DNA from: Brachyspira hyodysenteriae ATCC 27164 | Lineage (GTDB): Bacteria > Spirochaetota > Brachyspiria > Brachyspirales > Brachyspiraceae | NCBI RefSeq assembly: GCF_001676785.2 | Contig: NZ_CP015910.2 | Coordinates: 1,860,001 to 1,924,000, forward strand | DNA length: 64,000 nt | Direction of reading: 5' to 3' | Part shown: one piece after another, positions 16,217 through 24,359 of the stretch | Numbering within the stretch: the stretch's first letter is position 1 | Layout: each line of letters opens with the position of its first letter | Program-made: the position numbers and the translations under genes | Notes under the pieces: model-generated | Database searches by the model: none | What the model was told of the DNA's origin: nothing | What the model saw: only the letters and a program-made list of their open reading frames with translations

Positions 16217-17836
16217 TTAAAATGCAGCTGCAGCAGAATCAGTTCTTCCATCGCATCCAGCAAAGTAAACATCTTTATTATTTTTTAATATAACTTGTCC
16301 CCTTCCAAAATATCCGAAATTTGTAATATGAGGCTTTTTAGTAACATTATGCCCCAATGATAAAAGTTCTGAAAATAATTCATCATCAAAATTGTATTCT
16401 AATTCTATATTCTTTTCCCCTACCCATTGCCATCTAGGTTTATCCAATGCTGCCTGTGGATTTAAATCATGATCTATTAAATTACTCATAACCTGTAAAT
16501 GTCCCTGAGGCTGCATGAAAGCTCCCATAACACCTAAAGCCGCATAAGGTTTTGAGTCCTTACATATAAATGCTGGTATTATTGTATGATAAGGCTTTTT
16601 ATGTGGTGCTATAAAATTATCTGAATTTGGATCTAGTGAAAAATTAGCACCCCTATTTTGCAATGCTATGCCTGTTTCAGGAATCACTATACCTGAACCG
16701 AATGCACAGTAATTACTTTGTATATAAGAAACCATATTTCCATCGCTATCTGCAGTTGCTAGATACACAGTATCGCCTGATGAGAATATATGATTTATAG
16801 GTTCTAATGCTTTATTTATTCTTATCAATGAAGCTCTTTTAATAGCATATTCTTTTGAAAGCATTTCTTCAATAGAAGTTTTCATGTGATAAATATCAGC
16901 AACATATTTTTTTGTATCTATGAATGCCAATTTTAATGCCTCTATTTTATAATGAGTGCTTTCTAATGGTGTTAAATCTTTTAAATCAAAATTAGATAAA
17001 ATATTCAAAGCCATTAATACTGTAATGCCATGTCCATTAGGCGGAATCTCATAAATATCATAACCTCTATAATTAGTAGTTATTGGAGTAACAAATTCAG
17101 GATAATATTCATTTAAATCTTCTTTAGATAAATATCCTCCATACTTTTTCATAAATGCATCTATCTTTTCAGCATACTCTCCTCTATAAATACATTCTGC
17201 ATTTGTGTTTCCTATATCCTCTAAAGTTTTAGCATGATATGGAAGTTTGACTATTTCACCAAGTTCAGGAGTTCTGCCATTAAAAGTAAATGTATCAAAC
17301 CAATATCTAAACTCTTCTTTTTTTAATTTATCAGATTCTTTTAAATATACATAATAAGATTCTTTCCAATCGAGAGCCACTTGAGGCTGAACAGCATAAC
17401 CTTCTTTAGCATATCTAATAGCAGGTTCAAGTACATCTATAAGTTTTAATTTACCGAACTTTTTTACAAGTGTTGCCCAAGTTGCTGGTATTCCTCCAAC
17501 AGTTACAGGCAAAAGTCCGTAAGTAGGCATTTTATCAAGATTAAGAGATAATATTTTATCAACATCTAAATTCTTTGGAGAAAATCCGCTTCCATTGATA
17601 GCATACAAATTATTTTCAAAATTTATTATAGCAAAAGCATCGCCTCCCAAACCATTTGAAGTAGGCTCAACAACTGTAAGTGCAGCTGCTGTTGCAATTG
17701 CCGCATCAATAGCATTTCCGCCTTTCTTTAATATTTCAAGTCCTGCCTGAGATGCTAGTATATTACTTGTAGAAACTATATTTCTTCCAAAAACTACATT
17801 TCTCTTAGATGAGTAAGTATTATCATAAAAATCCAT
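16217..17836 (-). CDS. ggt: Gamma-glutamyltransferase family protein (Ntn hydrolase)
   Basis: A 539-aa member of the gamma-glutamyltranspeptidase family, which cleaves or transfers the gamma-glutamyl group of glutathione and related amides and self-processes at a threonine. The sequence shows the N-terminal GLEILKKGGNAIDAAIA, GGDAFAIIN and the GDTVYLATAD motif (T near 360), where the Thr after Asp is the expected nucleophile. GNMVSYIQSNY, GSGIVIPETG and LQNRGANF follow. There is no signal peptide, as in the YwrD-type cytoplasmic branch. ATG at 17836 is preferred; the TTG at 17848 lacks a ribosome site. It sits in a run with the aldolase but has its own promoter. Confidence 0.9.
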   Translation of the reverse strand: MDFYDNTYSSKRNVVFGRNIVSTSNILASQAGLEILKKGGNAIDAAIATAAALTVVEPTSNGLGGDAFAIINFENNLYAINGSGFSPKNLDVDKILSLNLDKMPTYGLLPVTVGGIPATWATLVKKFGKLKLIDVLEPAIRYAKEGYAVQPQVALDWKESYYVYLKESDKLKKEEFRYWFDTFTFNGRTPELGEIVKLPYHAKTLEDIGNTNAECIYRGEYAEKIDAFMKKYGGYLSKEDLNEYYPEFVTPITTNYRGYDIYEIPPNGHGITVLMALNILSNFDLKDLTPLESTHYKIEALKLAFIDTKKYVADIYHMKTSIEEMLSKEYAIKRASLIRINKALEPINHIFSSGDTVYLATADSDGNMVSYIQSNYCAFGSGIVIPETGIALQNRGANFSLDPNSDNFIAPHKKPYHTIIPAFICKDSKPYAALGVMGAFMQPQGHLQVMSNLIDHDLNPQAALDKPRWQWVGEKNIELEYNFDDELFSELLSLGHNVTKKPHITNFGYFGRGQVILKNNKDVYFAGCDGRTDSAAAAF

Positions 17837-17873
17837 AATAAAATCCAATACTTTATTTTTATTTACTTAGTTA

Positions 17874-17902
17874 AGTATAATTAAATGATTAGATTTTGTC
17901 AA
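17874..17902 (-). promoter_or_regulatory. Promoter of the gamma-glutamyltransferase gene
   Basis: Minus strand reads TTGACA (17897-17902), exactly 17 nt, TATACT (17874-17879), about 38 bp upstream of the ATG. Its spacer does not carry the TTTTCAG motif of the repeat-end promoters. Confidence 0.8.
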
Positions 17903-18004
17903 AATATTTTTTAATAATGTTTGATTAAAACTTAAAAAATTATTTTGGTATGAAATATATTATAAATATTAATAATGAATAAGAATTTAATTATTAACTT
18001 TTTG

Positions 18005-18341
18005 TATATACCTAAACAACTATATTTTGTCAAAATAAATTTATATTTTTGTTTTTATATCTGGGGCTTTGCCCTTACGAAGTACACAGAGTGCAGTACC
18101 CCTACTTCTTTTGCGACTGAAGGGAGTGCCTTTGGCGTGCCACAAAGAAGCTATATCCTCGATAAACTCGGATACGCTTCTCGAAAGGCTGCATTTTGAT
18201 TTTAATTTAATAAATTATCTTACATGTAAGACTATTTTAGTATGATTTGGTACTAATTTTGTACTTGCACTTTTTGGTTCTTTTTACGGCGGGAAAAAGA
18301 ACAACAAAAAAATTGACAAACTTAAAAATTTTCAGTATATA
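18005..18341 (-). repeat. MITE-like dispersed repeat, copy B (~337 bp), inverted relative to copy A
   Basis: The reverse complement of this stretch aligns with 10586-10920 at both ends, at the hairpin (18277-18285 with 18294-18302) and at the GC-rich block (about 18063-18144). The core (about 18145-18197) differs and forms its own hairpin from AGAAGC and GGATA type segments. Both ends again read as outward promoters. At the left, minus strand, TTGACA (18028-18033), 17 nt, TATATA (18005-18010) points to the transpeptidase gene. At the right, plus strand, TTGACA (18313-18318), 17 nt, TATATA (18336-18341) points into the 3' end of the TPR gene. The 74-residue plus-strand frame at 17975-18199 is a by-product of this repeat, not a gene. 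Confidence 0.8.
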
Positions 18342-18367
18342 CTAACAAAATATAATTATAAAAAATT

Positions 18368-20422
18368 TTATATATTCAATTTTTCTAAATAATCTTTAGC
18401 TTCATTATCATAAATATTTATATCCAAAACTTTTTTATAACATTCTTTCGCTTTTTCTTTATCATCAATTTTTAAATATAATTTTGCCATTTCTTTTAAA
18501 CTATCACAATGATATGAATGTGTTTCAAAATATTTCTTATGAAGCTCTATTGACTTTTGATAATATTCTTTTGATTTTTCTTTTTCATTAATCTCATCAT
18601 AGATTTCTGCAATTGAATCATAACAGTATTCAAGATCCGCATTATCATATAAAGCATATTCATAATATTTTATAGCATTCTCTGTATCTCCTATTTTTCT
18701 ATATGAAGCTGCTATTTCTAATGCCTTAGACCAACCGATATGATCAGTTCCTTCATTTTCCATTTCTGCTTTACTTTCTTTGATAAGCATTTCTATATAT
18801 TCTTTATAATATAAAACAGCTTTATCTTTATTACCAATAGTCATATACAAATCGCATAATAATCCTAAATAATATCCTGAATCATCTGTTTTTAATTTGT
18901 TTTCGTATATATCTATAGCTTTTTGATAATATTCTTTCGCTGTATTTTCTTGATTTATTTCTTTATAAAGATCAGCAATCTTTACATAATAATTTGTACA
19001 ATCTATATTATTATAGGTATCTAATTCTATTATTTTTTTATAAATTTCTATAGCTTTATCTTTTTCTCCTATGTGAATATATAAATTGGCTATATTCTTA
19101 TAATCTTCTTCGTTAAGATAATAATTATAAACCCTACTCATAAGAGCATTTCTGTCATCAAATCTTGAAAGTTTGCTATATAAATCTATAAGCAATATGC
19201 AAATTTCTTCGAAAGTGTTTTGATAAATATTTTCAATATTGATAGCCTTTTCATAAAAATATACAGCTTTATCATAATCCCCTATTATGTTATAAAGCTC
19301 TCCAAGAGAACTATAATAAGTTTCATTTTCTCCATTTAGTTCTATTAATTTATTATATGTTTCAATAGCCTTATCATATCTAAATACTTGAGAATATAAA
19401 GAAGATAATTTCTCATAAATATCAGACTCTATATTTAAATTATTAGAGATATATTTTTCATACACTTCAATAGCCTTATCATATAAATTTAAATTAAATT
19501 TATATATAGAAAAAAGATCATTATAATAATTTAAATTATGAGACTCTTCTTCTATAAGTTCATCAAAAGCTGTTATTAAATATTTATAATCATCTATACC
19601 ATTAAGACTATATGGAATAAGTATCAATCCATTTCCATTAGATTCTTTTTTTATAAAATCTTTATATAATTCGATTGCTTCTCTATACCTACCTAGCTTT
19701 ATATATGTTTTTGCTAAATGATTTATGCATGGAGATTCTTCATTATATAAATAACTTCGATTATTAATATCTAATGCTTTTTTGAAATTTTCTATAGCCT
19801 TATCATAATTTTTTATTTTTTTATATGATAAAGCCAAATACATATAATCATATTCATTGAAATCATATTCTTTGTCTATTTTCTCATAATACTCTATAAC
19901 TTTATTATATTTTTTTAATTGAAAATAATTCTCTGAAATATATCGTATATAATGATAAATACTATTTTCTCTATCAACAATATTAGTATTATTTATCATC
20001 ATAGCTCTTTTATAAAAACGCAATGACTTCTTATAATCTTTTGATATAAAATAAATTCTTCCTAATAAAAACCAATAAGCAGAATCGTTGGTATTTAATT
20101 TTAATGTTTTTTTAATAATTTTTTTAGACTTATCATATTTGGCTTTTTCAAAATAAGATTTAGATAAAAAATACCAATATTTATCATTATCTTTTTCTAA
20201 TACAGCAGCCTTTTTAAATATATCTATACATTCAAATTGCCAAGTTGAATAATAAGCCATACCTAATAAAAATAAAGCTTTATTATAGTCTTCATATTCA
20301 GTTAATGATTCATTAAACATACTAATAATTTCAGTTATTTTCTCATAATCTTCATCCAATGAATGGACAATAAAATCATTAATAATTTTCTCTATTTCTT
20401 CCAAAGAATATAATTTTCCCAT
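18368..20422 (-). CDS. Large TPR-repeat protein (684 aa)
   Basis: Built almost wholly of tetratricopeptide repeats, about 34 residues each, with recurrent patterns such as YDKAIENFKKALDIN, YEKAI and IYKKIIELD. No signal peptide, membrane helix or catalytic domain is visible. TPR arrays are protein-binding scaffolds; the partner is unknown. An AGAGG site precedes the ATG. It stands alone, with repeat copy B just downstream pointing a promoter at its 3' end. Several TPR proteins occur in this window, in keeping with their expansion in Brachyspira. Confidence 0.9.
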   Translation of the reverse strand: MGKLYSLEEIEKIINDFIVHSLDEDYEKITEIISMFNESLTEYEDYNKALFLLGMAYYSTWQFECIDIFKKAAVLEKDNDKYWYFLSKSYFEKAKYDKSKKIIKKTLKLNTNDSAYWFLLGRIYFISKDYKKSLRFYKRAMMINNTNIVDRENSIYHYIRYISENYFQLKKYNKVIEYYEKIDKEYDFNEYDYMYLALSYKKIKNYDKAIENFKKALDINNRSYLYNEESPCINHLAKTYIKLGRYREAIELYKDFIKKESNGNGLILIPYSLNGIDDYKYLITAFDELIEEESHNLNYYNDLFSIYKFNLNLYDKAIEVYEKYISNNLNIESDIYEKLSSLYSQVFRYDKAIETYNKLIELNGENETYYSSLGELYNIIGDYDKAVYFYEKAINIENIYQNTFEEICILLIDLYSKLSRFDDRNALMSRVYNYYLNEEDYKNIANLYIHIGEKDKAIEIYKKIIELDTYNNIDCTNYYVKIADLYKEINQENTAKEYYQKAIDIYENKLKTDDSGYYLGLLCDLYMTIGNKDKAVLYYKEYIEMLIKESKAEMENEGTDHIGWSKALEIAASYRKIGDTENAIKYYEYALYDNADLEYCYDSIAEIYDEINEKEKSKEYYQKSIELHKKYFETHSYHCDSLKEMAKLYLKIDDKEKAKECYKKVLDINIYDNEAKDYLEKLNI

Positions 20423-20580
20423 AACATACCTCTAACATTAGTAGTATAACAAATATAAATAATGTTTTCAATATATTTTCATATTGCTAGTAAAAAATTA
20501 TATTATTATGAAATATTTGTACATTTAATTTAAATATTAAGAATAATTGCTATTATATAAAAATAAATAAAAAATCAAAA

Positions 20581-21222
20581 TTATTTATTATGTTTACTAA
20601 TCACTTTGTTAAAAAATCTGTCAATAAAATATTCTATATAGCCTAAGAAATCAAAAAACAAAGTTATAAAAAATACATTTCTTAATACTGTTTTAAGTCC
20701 GTATTTATCTATATCAACAAAAAAGTAAGGATAATAACTTCCATCGGAAAAAGGACTTCCTATTCTAGCTCTTATAAGTATAAAAGCAAAATATACAAAT
20801 GGTATTATAAGCCAAAGCAAAGGATCAACTATTTTATAAATGCCTTTCTTATCAAAAATAATATAATCAAAAATAGTCATAATTGGAAGTATATAATGAA
20901 GTATAATATTTCTTATATAATAAAGTCCCTTATAATCATCTGCTGTAGGACTTAATAAAAAATGATATACTAAAAATGTAACAGTTATTGACATTGTAAC
21001 TGCACCTTTAAATCTTGGATAAAATGTTTCTTTTTTCTTTATAATATTAATAATATCCAAAATAAAATAAACTATCACAAGTATATTACTTTGATATGTG
21101 AAATAGTATGCTGTTTCTATATCAAGTTTAAAATTATCATAAAAAAATCCATGAAGCACAGCGAAAGAACCAATTATAATTATTATTATTTTGTATATTA
21201 TAGAAAAATTAGTTTTTGTCAT
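20581..21222 (-). CDS. Pr6Pr-like integral membrane protein
   Basis: A 213-aa protein with about six hydrophobic helices: IIYKIIIIIIGSFAVLHG, YFTYQSNILVIVYFILDI, AVTMSITVTFLVYHFLL, HYILPIMTIFDYIIF, PLLWLIIPFVYFAFILI and VFFITLFFDFLGYIEYF. The FTYQSN motif and the YHFLLSP, HYILP and LLWLIIPFVY segments are typical of the Pr6Pr/FAR-17a-like family of unknown function. AATTGG precedes the ATG, only two bases after the stop of a decayed ADP-ribosylglycohydrolase fragment. It has no obvious partner gene. Confidence 0.7.
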   Translation of the reverse strand: MTKTNFSIIYKIIIIIIGSFAVLHGFFYDNFKLDIETAYYFTYQSNILVIVYFILDIINIIKKKETFYPRFKGAVTMSITVTFLVYHFLLSPTADDYKGLYYIRNIILHYILPIMTIFDYIIFDKKGIYKIVDPLLWLIIPFVYFAFILIRARIGSPFSDGSYYPYFFVDIDKYGLKTVLRNVFFITLFFDFLGYIEYFIDRFFNKVISKHNK

Positions 21223-21223
21223 A

Positions 21224-21409
21224 TTAATTCCAATAAATATAATTACCGCAAATATTTATTATCAATTCTTTATTAACTAAAGTATCAATCCACTTACTTG
21301 GAATATTATCTATACCATAATACAAAGCAGCAAGTCCTCTAGTAACTGCTGCAGTAGTATCAGTATAATCTCCCAAATTAACGGATTTTAATACTGCATC
21401 TTTATAGTT
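21224..21409 (-). pseudogene. 3' remnant of an ADP-ribosylglycohydrolase gene
   Basis: About 61 codons remain, beginning just after an in-frame stop and reading NYKDAVLKSVNLGDYTDTTA, then AVTRGLAALYYGIDNIPSKW. This matches the C-terminal region of ADP-ribosylglycohydrolases (DraG family), where an AVNxGGDTDTxAA metal-binding motif precedes GxLAGAxYG and IPxxW. Here the motif is altered to LGDYTDTTA. No start codon or upstream catalytic half is present. The family removes ADP-ribose from proteins or nucleic acids; this copy cannot. Confidence 0.75.
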
Positions 21410-21508
21410 TTAAGTATTTAATAATATAGTAAGATAATTTATTATATATAAAAATTATAATAAATATGATAAAAGTATCAATAGATAAAAGTAATGTATA
21501 AAAAAGAA

Positions 21509-21535
21509 AGCGTATCTAAAAAATTTAGATACGCT
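21509..21535 (-). terminator. Intrinsic terminator after the FMN-binding protein gene
   Basis: A perfect 12-bp stem (AGCGTATCTAAA with its complement) around a 3-nt loop, followed on the minus strand by a T-rich run. It lies 29 bp past the stop at 21564. Confidence 0.85.
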
Positions 21536-21563
21536 AGGGTTAGTGAATTTCTTATTAATTTAA

Positions 21564-21920
21564 TTACTTAGCAGGAGTTAATTTAGTTAAAGCATCTTCT
21601 ACTAATGCAACCCAAGTAGCACCGCTTACACCGTCAACATAGATGTTGTTAGCTTTGATCATTTTGTCATAAGCAGCTTTTCCTCTAGCAGGACCAGTGC
21701 TGTGTGCACATTTTGTTAATACAACTTTTGTTAATTTACCGCCAGCAACAGTAACTTTAGCTTGATAGTCACCTTTAGCTGTTTTGTAAGTAGCTTTATA
21801 GTTTCCTAAGTATGTACCATCAGGTACTTTAGCCAAGTCAACTTTTCCTTGAGCAAATAGGAACAAGCTAGCAGCGAAAAGAACTGTAACTACCAAAAAT
21901 AAAACTTTTTTAAGACTCAT
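21564..21920 (-). CDS. Exported FMN-binding domain protein
   Basis: A 118-aa protein with a signal peptide (MSLKKVLFLVVTVLFAASLFLFAQ-GK) and a single FMN-binding domain. The motif DGVSGATW (97-103) has S99-G100-A101-T102, the Thr that in this family takes FMN through a phosphoester bond added by ApbE. Such small proteins act as periplasmic electron carriers or as parts of reductases. The GGGGAAG ribosome site is strong, and codon use (GCT, GTA, AAA) suggests good expression. It has its own terminator and no redox partner gene nearby. Confidence 0.88.
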   Translation of the reverse strand: MSLKKVLFLVVTVLFAASLFLFAQGKVDLAKVPDGTYLGNYKATYKTAKGDYQAKVTVAGGKLTKVVLTKCAHSTGPARGKAAYDKMIKANNIYVDGVSGATWVALVEDALTKLTPAK

Positions 21921-21991
21921 ACATCTTCCCCTTTTTAATATAGTTGCTTATTAAAACTTCATAAGTAAGAAAAAGTAAAAAGTTTGTAAAA

Positions 21992-22414
21992 CTAATTTAA
22001 CATTTTTTTTATATTTCCATCTCTAAGCAGTCCCAATAAGTTATTATATTCTACAGTTGTCTTTATTTGACAGTATCTATCATCAACAAAACTTGAATAT
22101 TCTACTTTTATATATTTTTCTACTATATTTTTTAACTCATCATTTTCACATTTTTTATTTGGAAGTTCTTTAGCAAAGGCATTTTCTATTTTTACTTTTG
22201 ATAATGCTAAAGCAGCATTAAAAGCACTAGTCTCCATCTCATCTTTAGTTACAGCATAACCATTAGGATATCCTATAGAAGTGGCTATAAATTTATTTTC
22301 ATTAACCCAGCCCTCATTAAAATTTACATTATTATTGATAGAAACTGTCTTTTCAGCAGATTTGCATGATACAAGCAAAGCCAAAACGATTATAATTATA
22401 TAGCCGTATTTCAT
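21992..22414 (-). CDS. Small lipoprotein
   Basis: The start is set at the ATG at 22414, preceded by GGAGGGT, rather than the upstream ATG at 22489. The product (140 aa) begins MKYGYIIIIVLALLVSC, a lipoprotein signal with LVSC lipobox. After it come a short Asn-rich linker, a conserved-looking GWVNENKFIATSIGYPN and a helical part resembling LPP20/LipL-like lipoproteins (AFNAALALSKVKIENAFAK). It is likely anchored to the inner or outer membrane. Function unknown. Confidence 0.75.
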   Translation of the reverse strand: MKYGYIIIIVLALLVSCKSAEKTVSINNNVNFNEGWVNENKFIATSIGYPNGYAVTKDEMETSAFNAALALSKVKIENAFAKELPNKKCENDELKNIVEKYIKVEYSSFVDDRYCQIKTTVEYNNLLGLLRDGNIKKMLN

Positions 22415-22561
22415 ATACCCTCCAAATTTAAAATAGTTCATCAAAATATTCGTCAAAATTTTATTTTTTTTAAGTATATAATTATACATAATTATTAATT
22501 TTAGAGTATAATAGTTCCGAATATATAAAAAAATATATAAATATTAGCAGCGGGAATTATT

Positions 22562-24181
22562 ATGAAAAAGTTATACATTATATCTATAGTATTTCTTTTA
22601 TTATGTGCAAGAGGCTTCACTCAAGTATACACATTTCAAATCGGAGAAAAACTAAATAACTCATATATTTTATCAGAAACAAATTATGCAATCATAATAG
22701 AAAAAAATAGCGCCAATTCTGGAAAAACTTTTGACATAATATATAAAGATGCCAGATTAACAGGCTATAAAGATGCCGGAAATATAAAAATACTTCCTAA
22801 TGGAACTTTAATTGCCACTATGTTAAAAACTTCTCTTGGTAAAGATATGTGGGTTGTAATATATGGAAATATTGAACAGGAATTCGATTCTATAGAAAGA
22901 GAAATATACTCAGGAAACAATTCTATAATATTTACCAGATTAATGGATTACGGAGTAGCTGTTATAAATGGAGAAGCTAAAGTACAGTATTCTGAATTAT
23001 ATGACAGTGTTATTAATGATAATTCTTATGCTTTTTCTTATTCAAGGGACGGACAGTATTTTGTAAATATTAATGGAGAAGAAAAACAAGTATCCTCTAA
23101 AGCAGACAGACTTAAATTCTCAAATGACGGAAACAATATAGTATATGTTATAGAAAATGAAGGAAATGCTGTTATATTTACAGGAAGTACTGACAGCGAA
23201 AATTTTGTATTAGTAGATGATTTAGCTTCATTCAATAATAATAGTATAGCTTATGCTGTAAAAATGCTTCCTCAAACGATGACTAATGATACTAATACCA
23301 TGATGACAAATGGTACTAATATGATGATGAATGATACTAATTCAATGATGACTAATGATATAATAACAAATACAACAACTGTTACAAATTATAATTTATC
23401 TAATGTAAGTGTATATACAAATGAAGAAGGAGTAACAGTAAAAGGACAATCAAATACTATAGCTTTAATGGTTGTAACAAATGTAATAACAAATATAAGA
23501 TACAATGAATTACCTGATCTTCCTGCAGCAGCTGATTCTACAAATTCAATTATTACTAATGAATTTATTATGACAAGTGTTGTAGCTAATGGAAGAAATT
23601 ACGGAGAATTTAATTCAGTAACTAATATGTCATTCTCACCTGACGGAAAAACATTAGTATTTGTAAATATTAATAGTAATAATACTATGCAGTTATATGT
23701 AGGCGGTAATATGACTACTAATTATGATATGATACATAATTATAAATATTCTGATGACAGTAAAATATTAGCCTACTCAGCACAGACAAATAATGTATCA
23801 TTTTTAATAGTTAATGGTAAAAGACTTCCTAGAAATTTTGATAAAATAAATGATATATATTTCTCTGAAAATAATAGTTTGGTTTATAATGCTTCTATAA
23901 ATGGAAGAGAATATATAATGGCTAATGACTTTGAAAGCCCTTCTTATAATAGAATAACTTCATTTAAGTTTTTAGGAGATTCATTTGCATTTACTGCTGA
24001 AAGACTAGGCAAACATTATTACTTTATATTAAATAAAAATAACTCTGTAAGAAGAGAATTCGGCGGATATGATTATGTATCTGCTATGGATAATAATCAA
24101 ACAGATGCTTTATCAATAGTATCTGACGGAAAGAATGTTTTTATAATAAAAAATGGAATGATAGTAAATAATCAACAATAG
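22562..24181 (+). CDS. Exported beta-propeller-like protein with Met/Asn/Thr repeats
   Basis: A 539-aa protein with a cleavable signal peptide (MKKLYIISIVFLLLCARGFTQ). The body contains repeated strands of the type SFSPDGKTLVFVN, FSNDGNNIVYV and YSDDSKILAYS, typical of PD40/WD40-like beta-propellers found in TolB-like periplasmic proteins. Residues about 238-268 form a low-complexity tract of MTND, TNTMM and TNGTN units encoded by imperfect nucleotide repeats. GCGGGA precedes the ATG, and a strong terminator follows. Probably a periplasmic or surface binding protein; partner unknown. Confidence 0.75.
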   Translation: MKKLYIISIVFLLLCARGFTQVYTFQIGEKLNNSYILSETNYAIIIEKNSANSGKTFDIIYKDARLTGYKDAGNIKILPNGTLIATMLKTSLGKDMWVVIYGNIEQEFDSIEREIYSGNNSIIFTRLMDYGVAVINGEAKVQYSELYDSVINDNSYAFSYSRDGQYFVNINGEEKQVSSKADRLKFSNDGNNIVYVIENEGNAVIFTGSTDSENFVLVDDLASFNNNSIAYAVKMLPQTMTNDTNTMMTNGTNMMMNDTNSMMTNDIITNTTTVTNYNLSNVSVYTNEEGVTVKGQSNTIALMVVTNVITNIRYNELPDLPAAADSTNSIITNEFIMTSVVANGRNYGEFNSVTNMSFSPDGKTLVFVNINSNNTMQLYVGGNMTTNYDMIHNYKYSDDSKILAYSAQTNNVSFLIVNGKRLPRNFDKINDIYFSENNSLVYNASINGREYIMANDFESPSYNRITSFKFLGDSFAFTAERLGKHYYFILNKNNSVRREFGGYDYVSAMDNNQTDALSIVSDGKNVFIIKNGMIVNNQQ

Positions 24182-24208
24182 TTATTATAATCTTCTACCT
24201 ATATTTTT

Positions 24209-24240
24209 AATGCGTAAATCTTTTATTAGGTTTACGCATT
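24209..24240 (+). terminator. Intrinsic terminator after the beta-propeller gene
   Basis: AATGCGTAAA (24209-24218) pairs perfectly with TTTACGCATT (24231-24240), followed by ATG and a T run. It lies 28 bp past the stop. Confidence 0.85.
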
Positions 24241-24276
24241 ATGTTTTTAAACCTATTTCTTATAAAAAATTATAAC

Positions 24277-24304
24277 TTGACTTAATTTTGATTATAGTTA
24301 AAAT
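24277..24304 (+). promoter_or_regulatory. Probable promoter of the RNase J-SppA-LptF cluster
   Basis: TTGACT (24277-24282), 16 nt, TAAAAT (24299-24304), about 55 bp ahead of the RNase J start. A reasonable sigma-70 match. Confidence 0.6.
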
Positions 24305-24359
24305 AAAAAAATAAACTTGAATTTTATTTATATTAATTTCAATATAAAGTAGTTAATGA

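Noticed and set aside
16069-16272. A 67-residue minus-strand frame after the gamma-glutamyltransferase gene
   Set aside because: It overlaps the 3' end of ggt in another frame, is AT-rich and hydrophobic by composition, and lacks a ribosome site.
17975-18199. A 74-residue plus-strand reading frame
   Set aside because: It lies within the dispersed repeat (copy B), matches a GC-rich non-coding block, and copy A does not keep the same open frame; it has no ribosome site.
18005-18341. Considered as a tRNA, rRNA fragment or riboswitch because of its GC-rich part
   Set aside because: No cloverleaf or aptamer pattern could be drawn, and the sequence recurs at 10586-10920 as a repeat.
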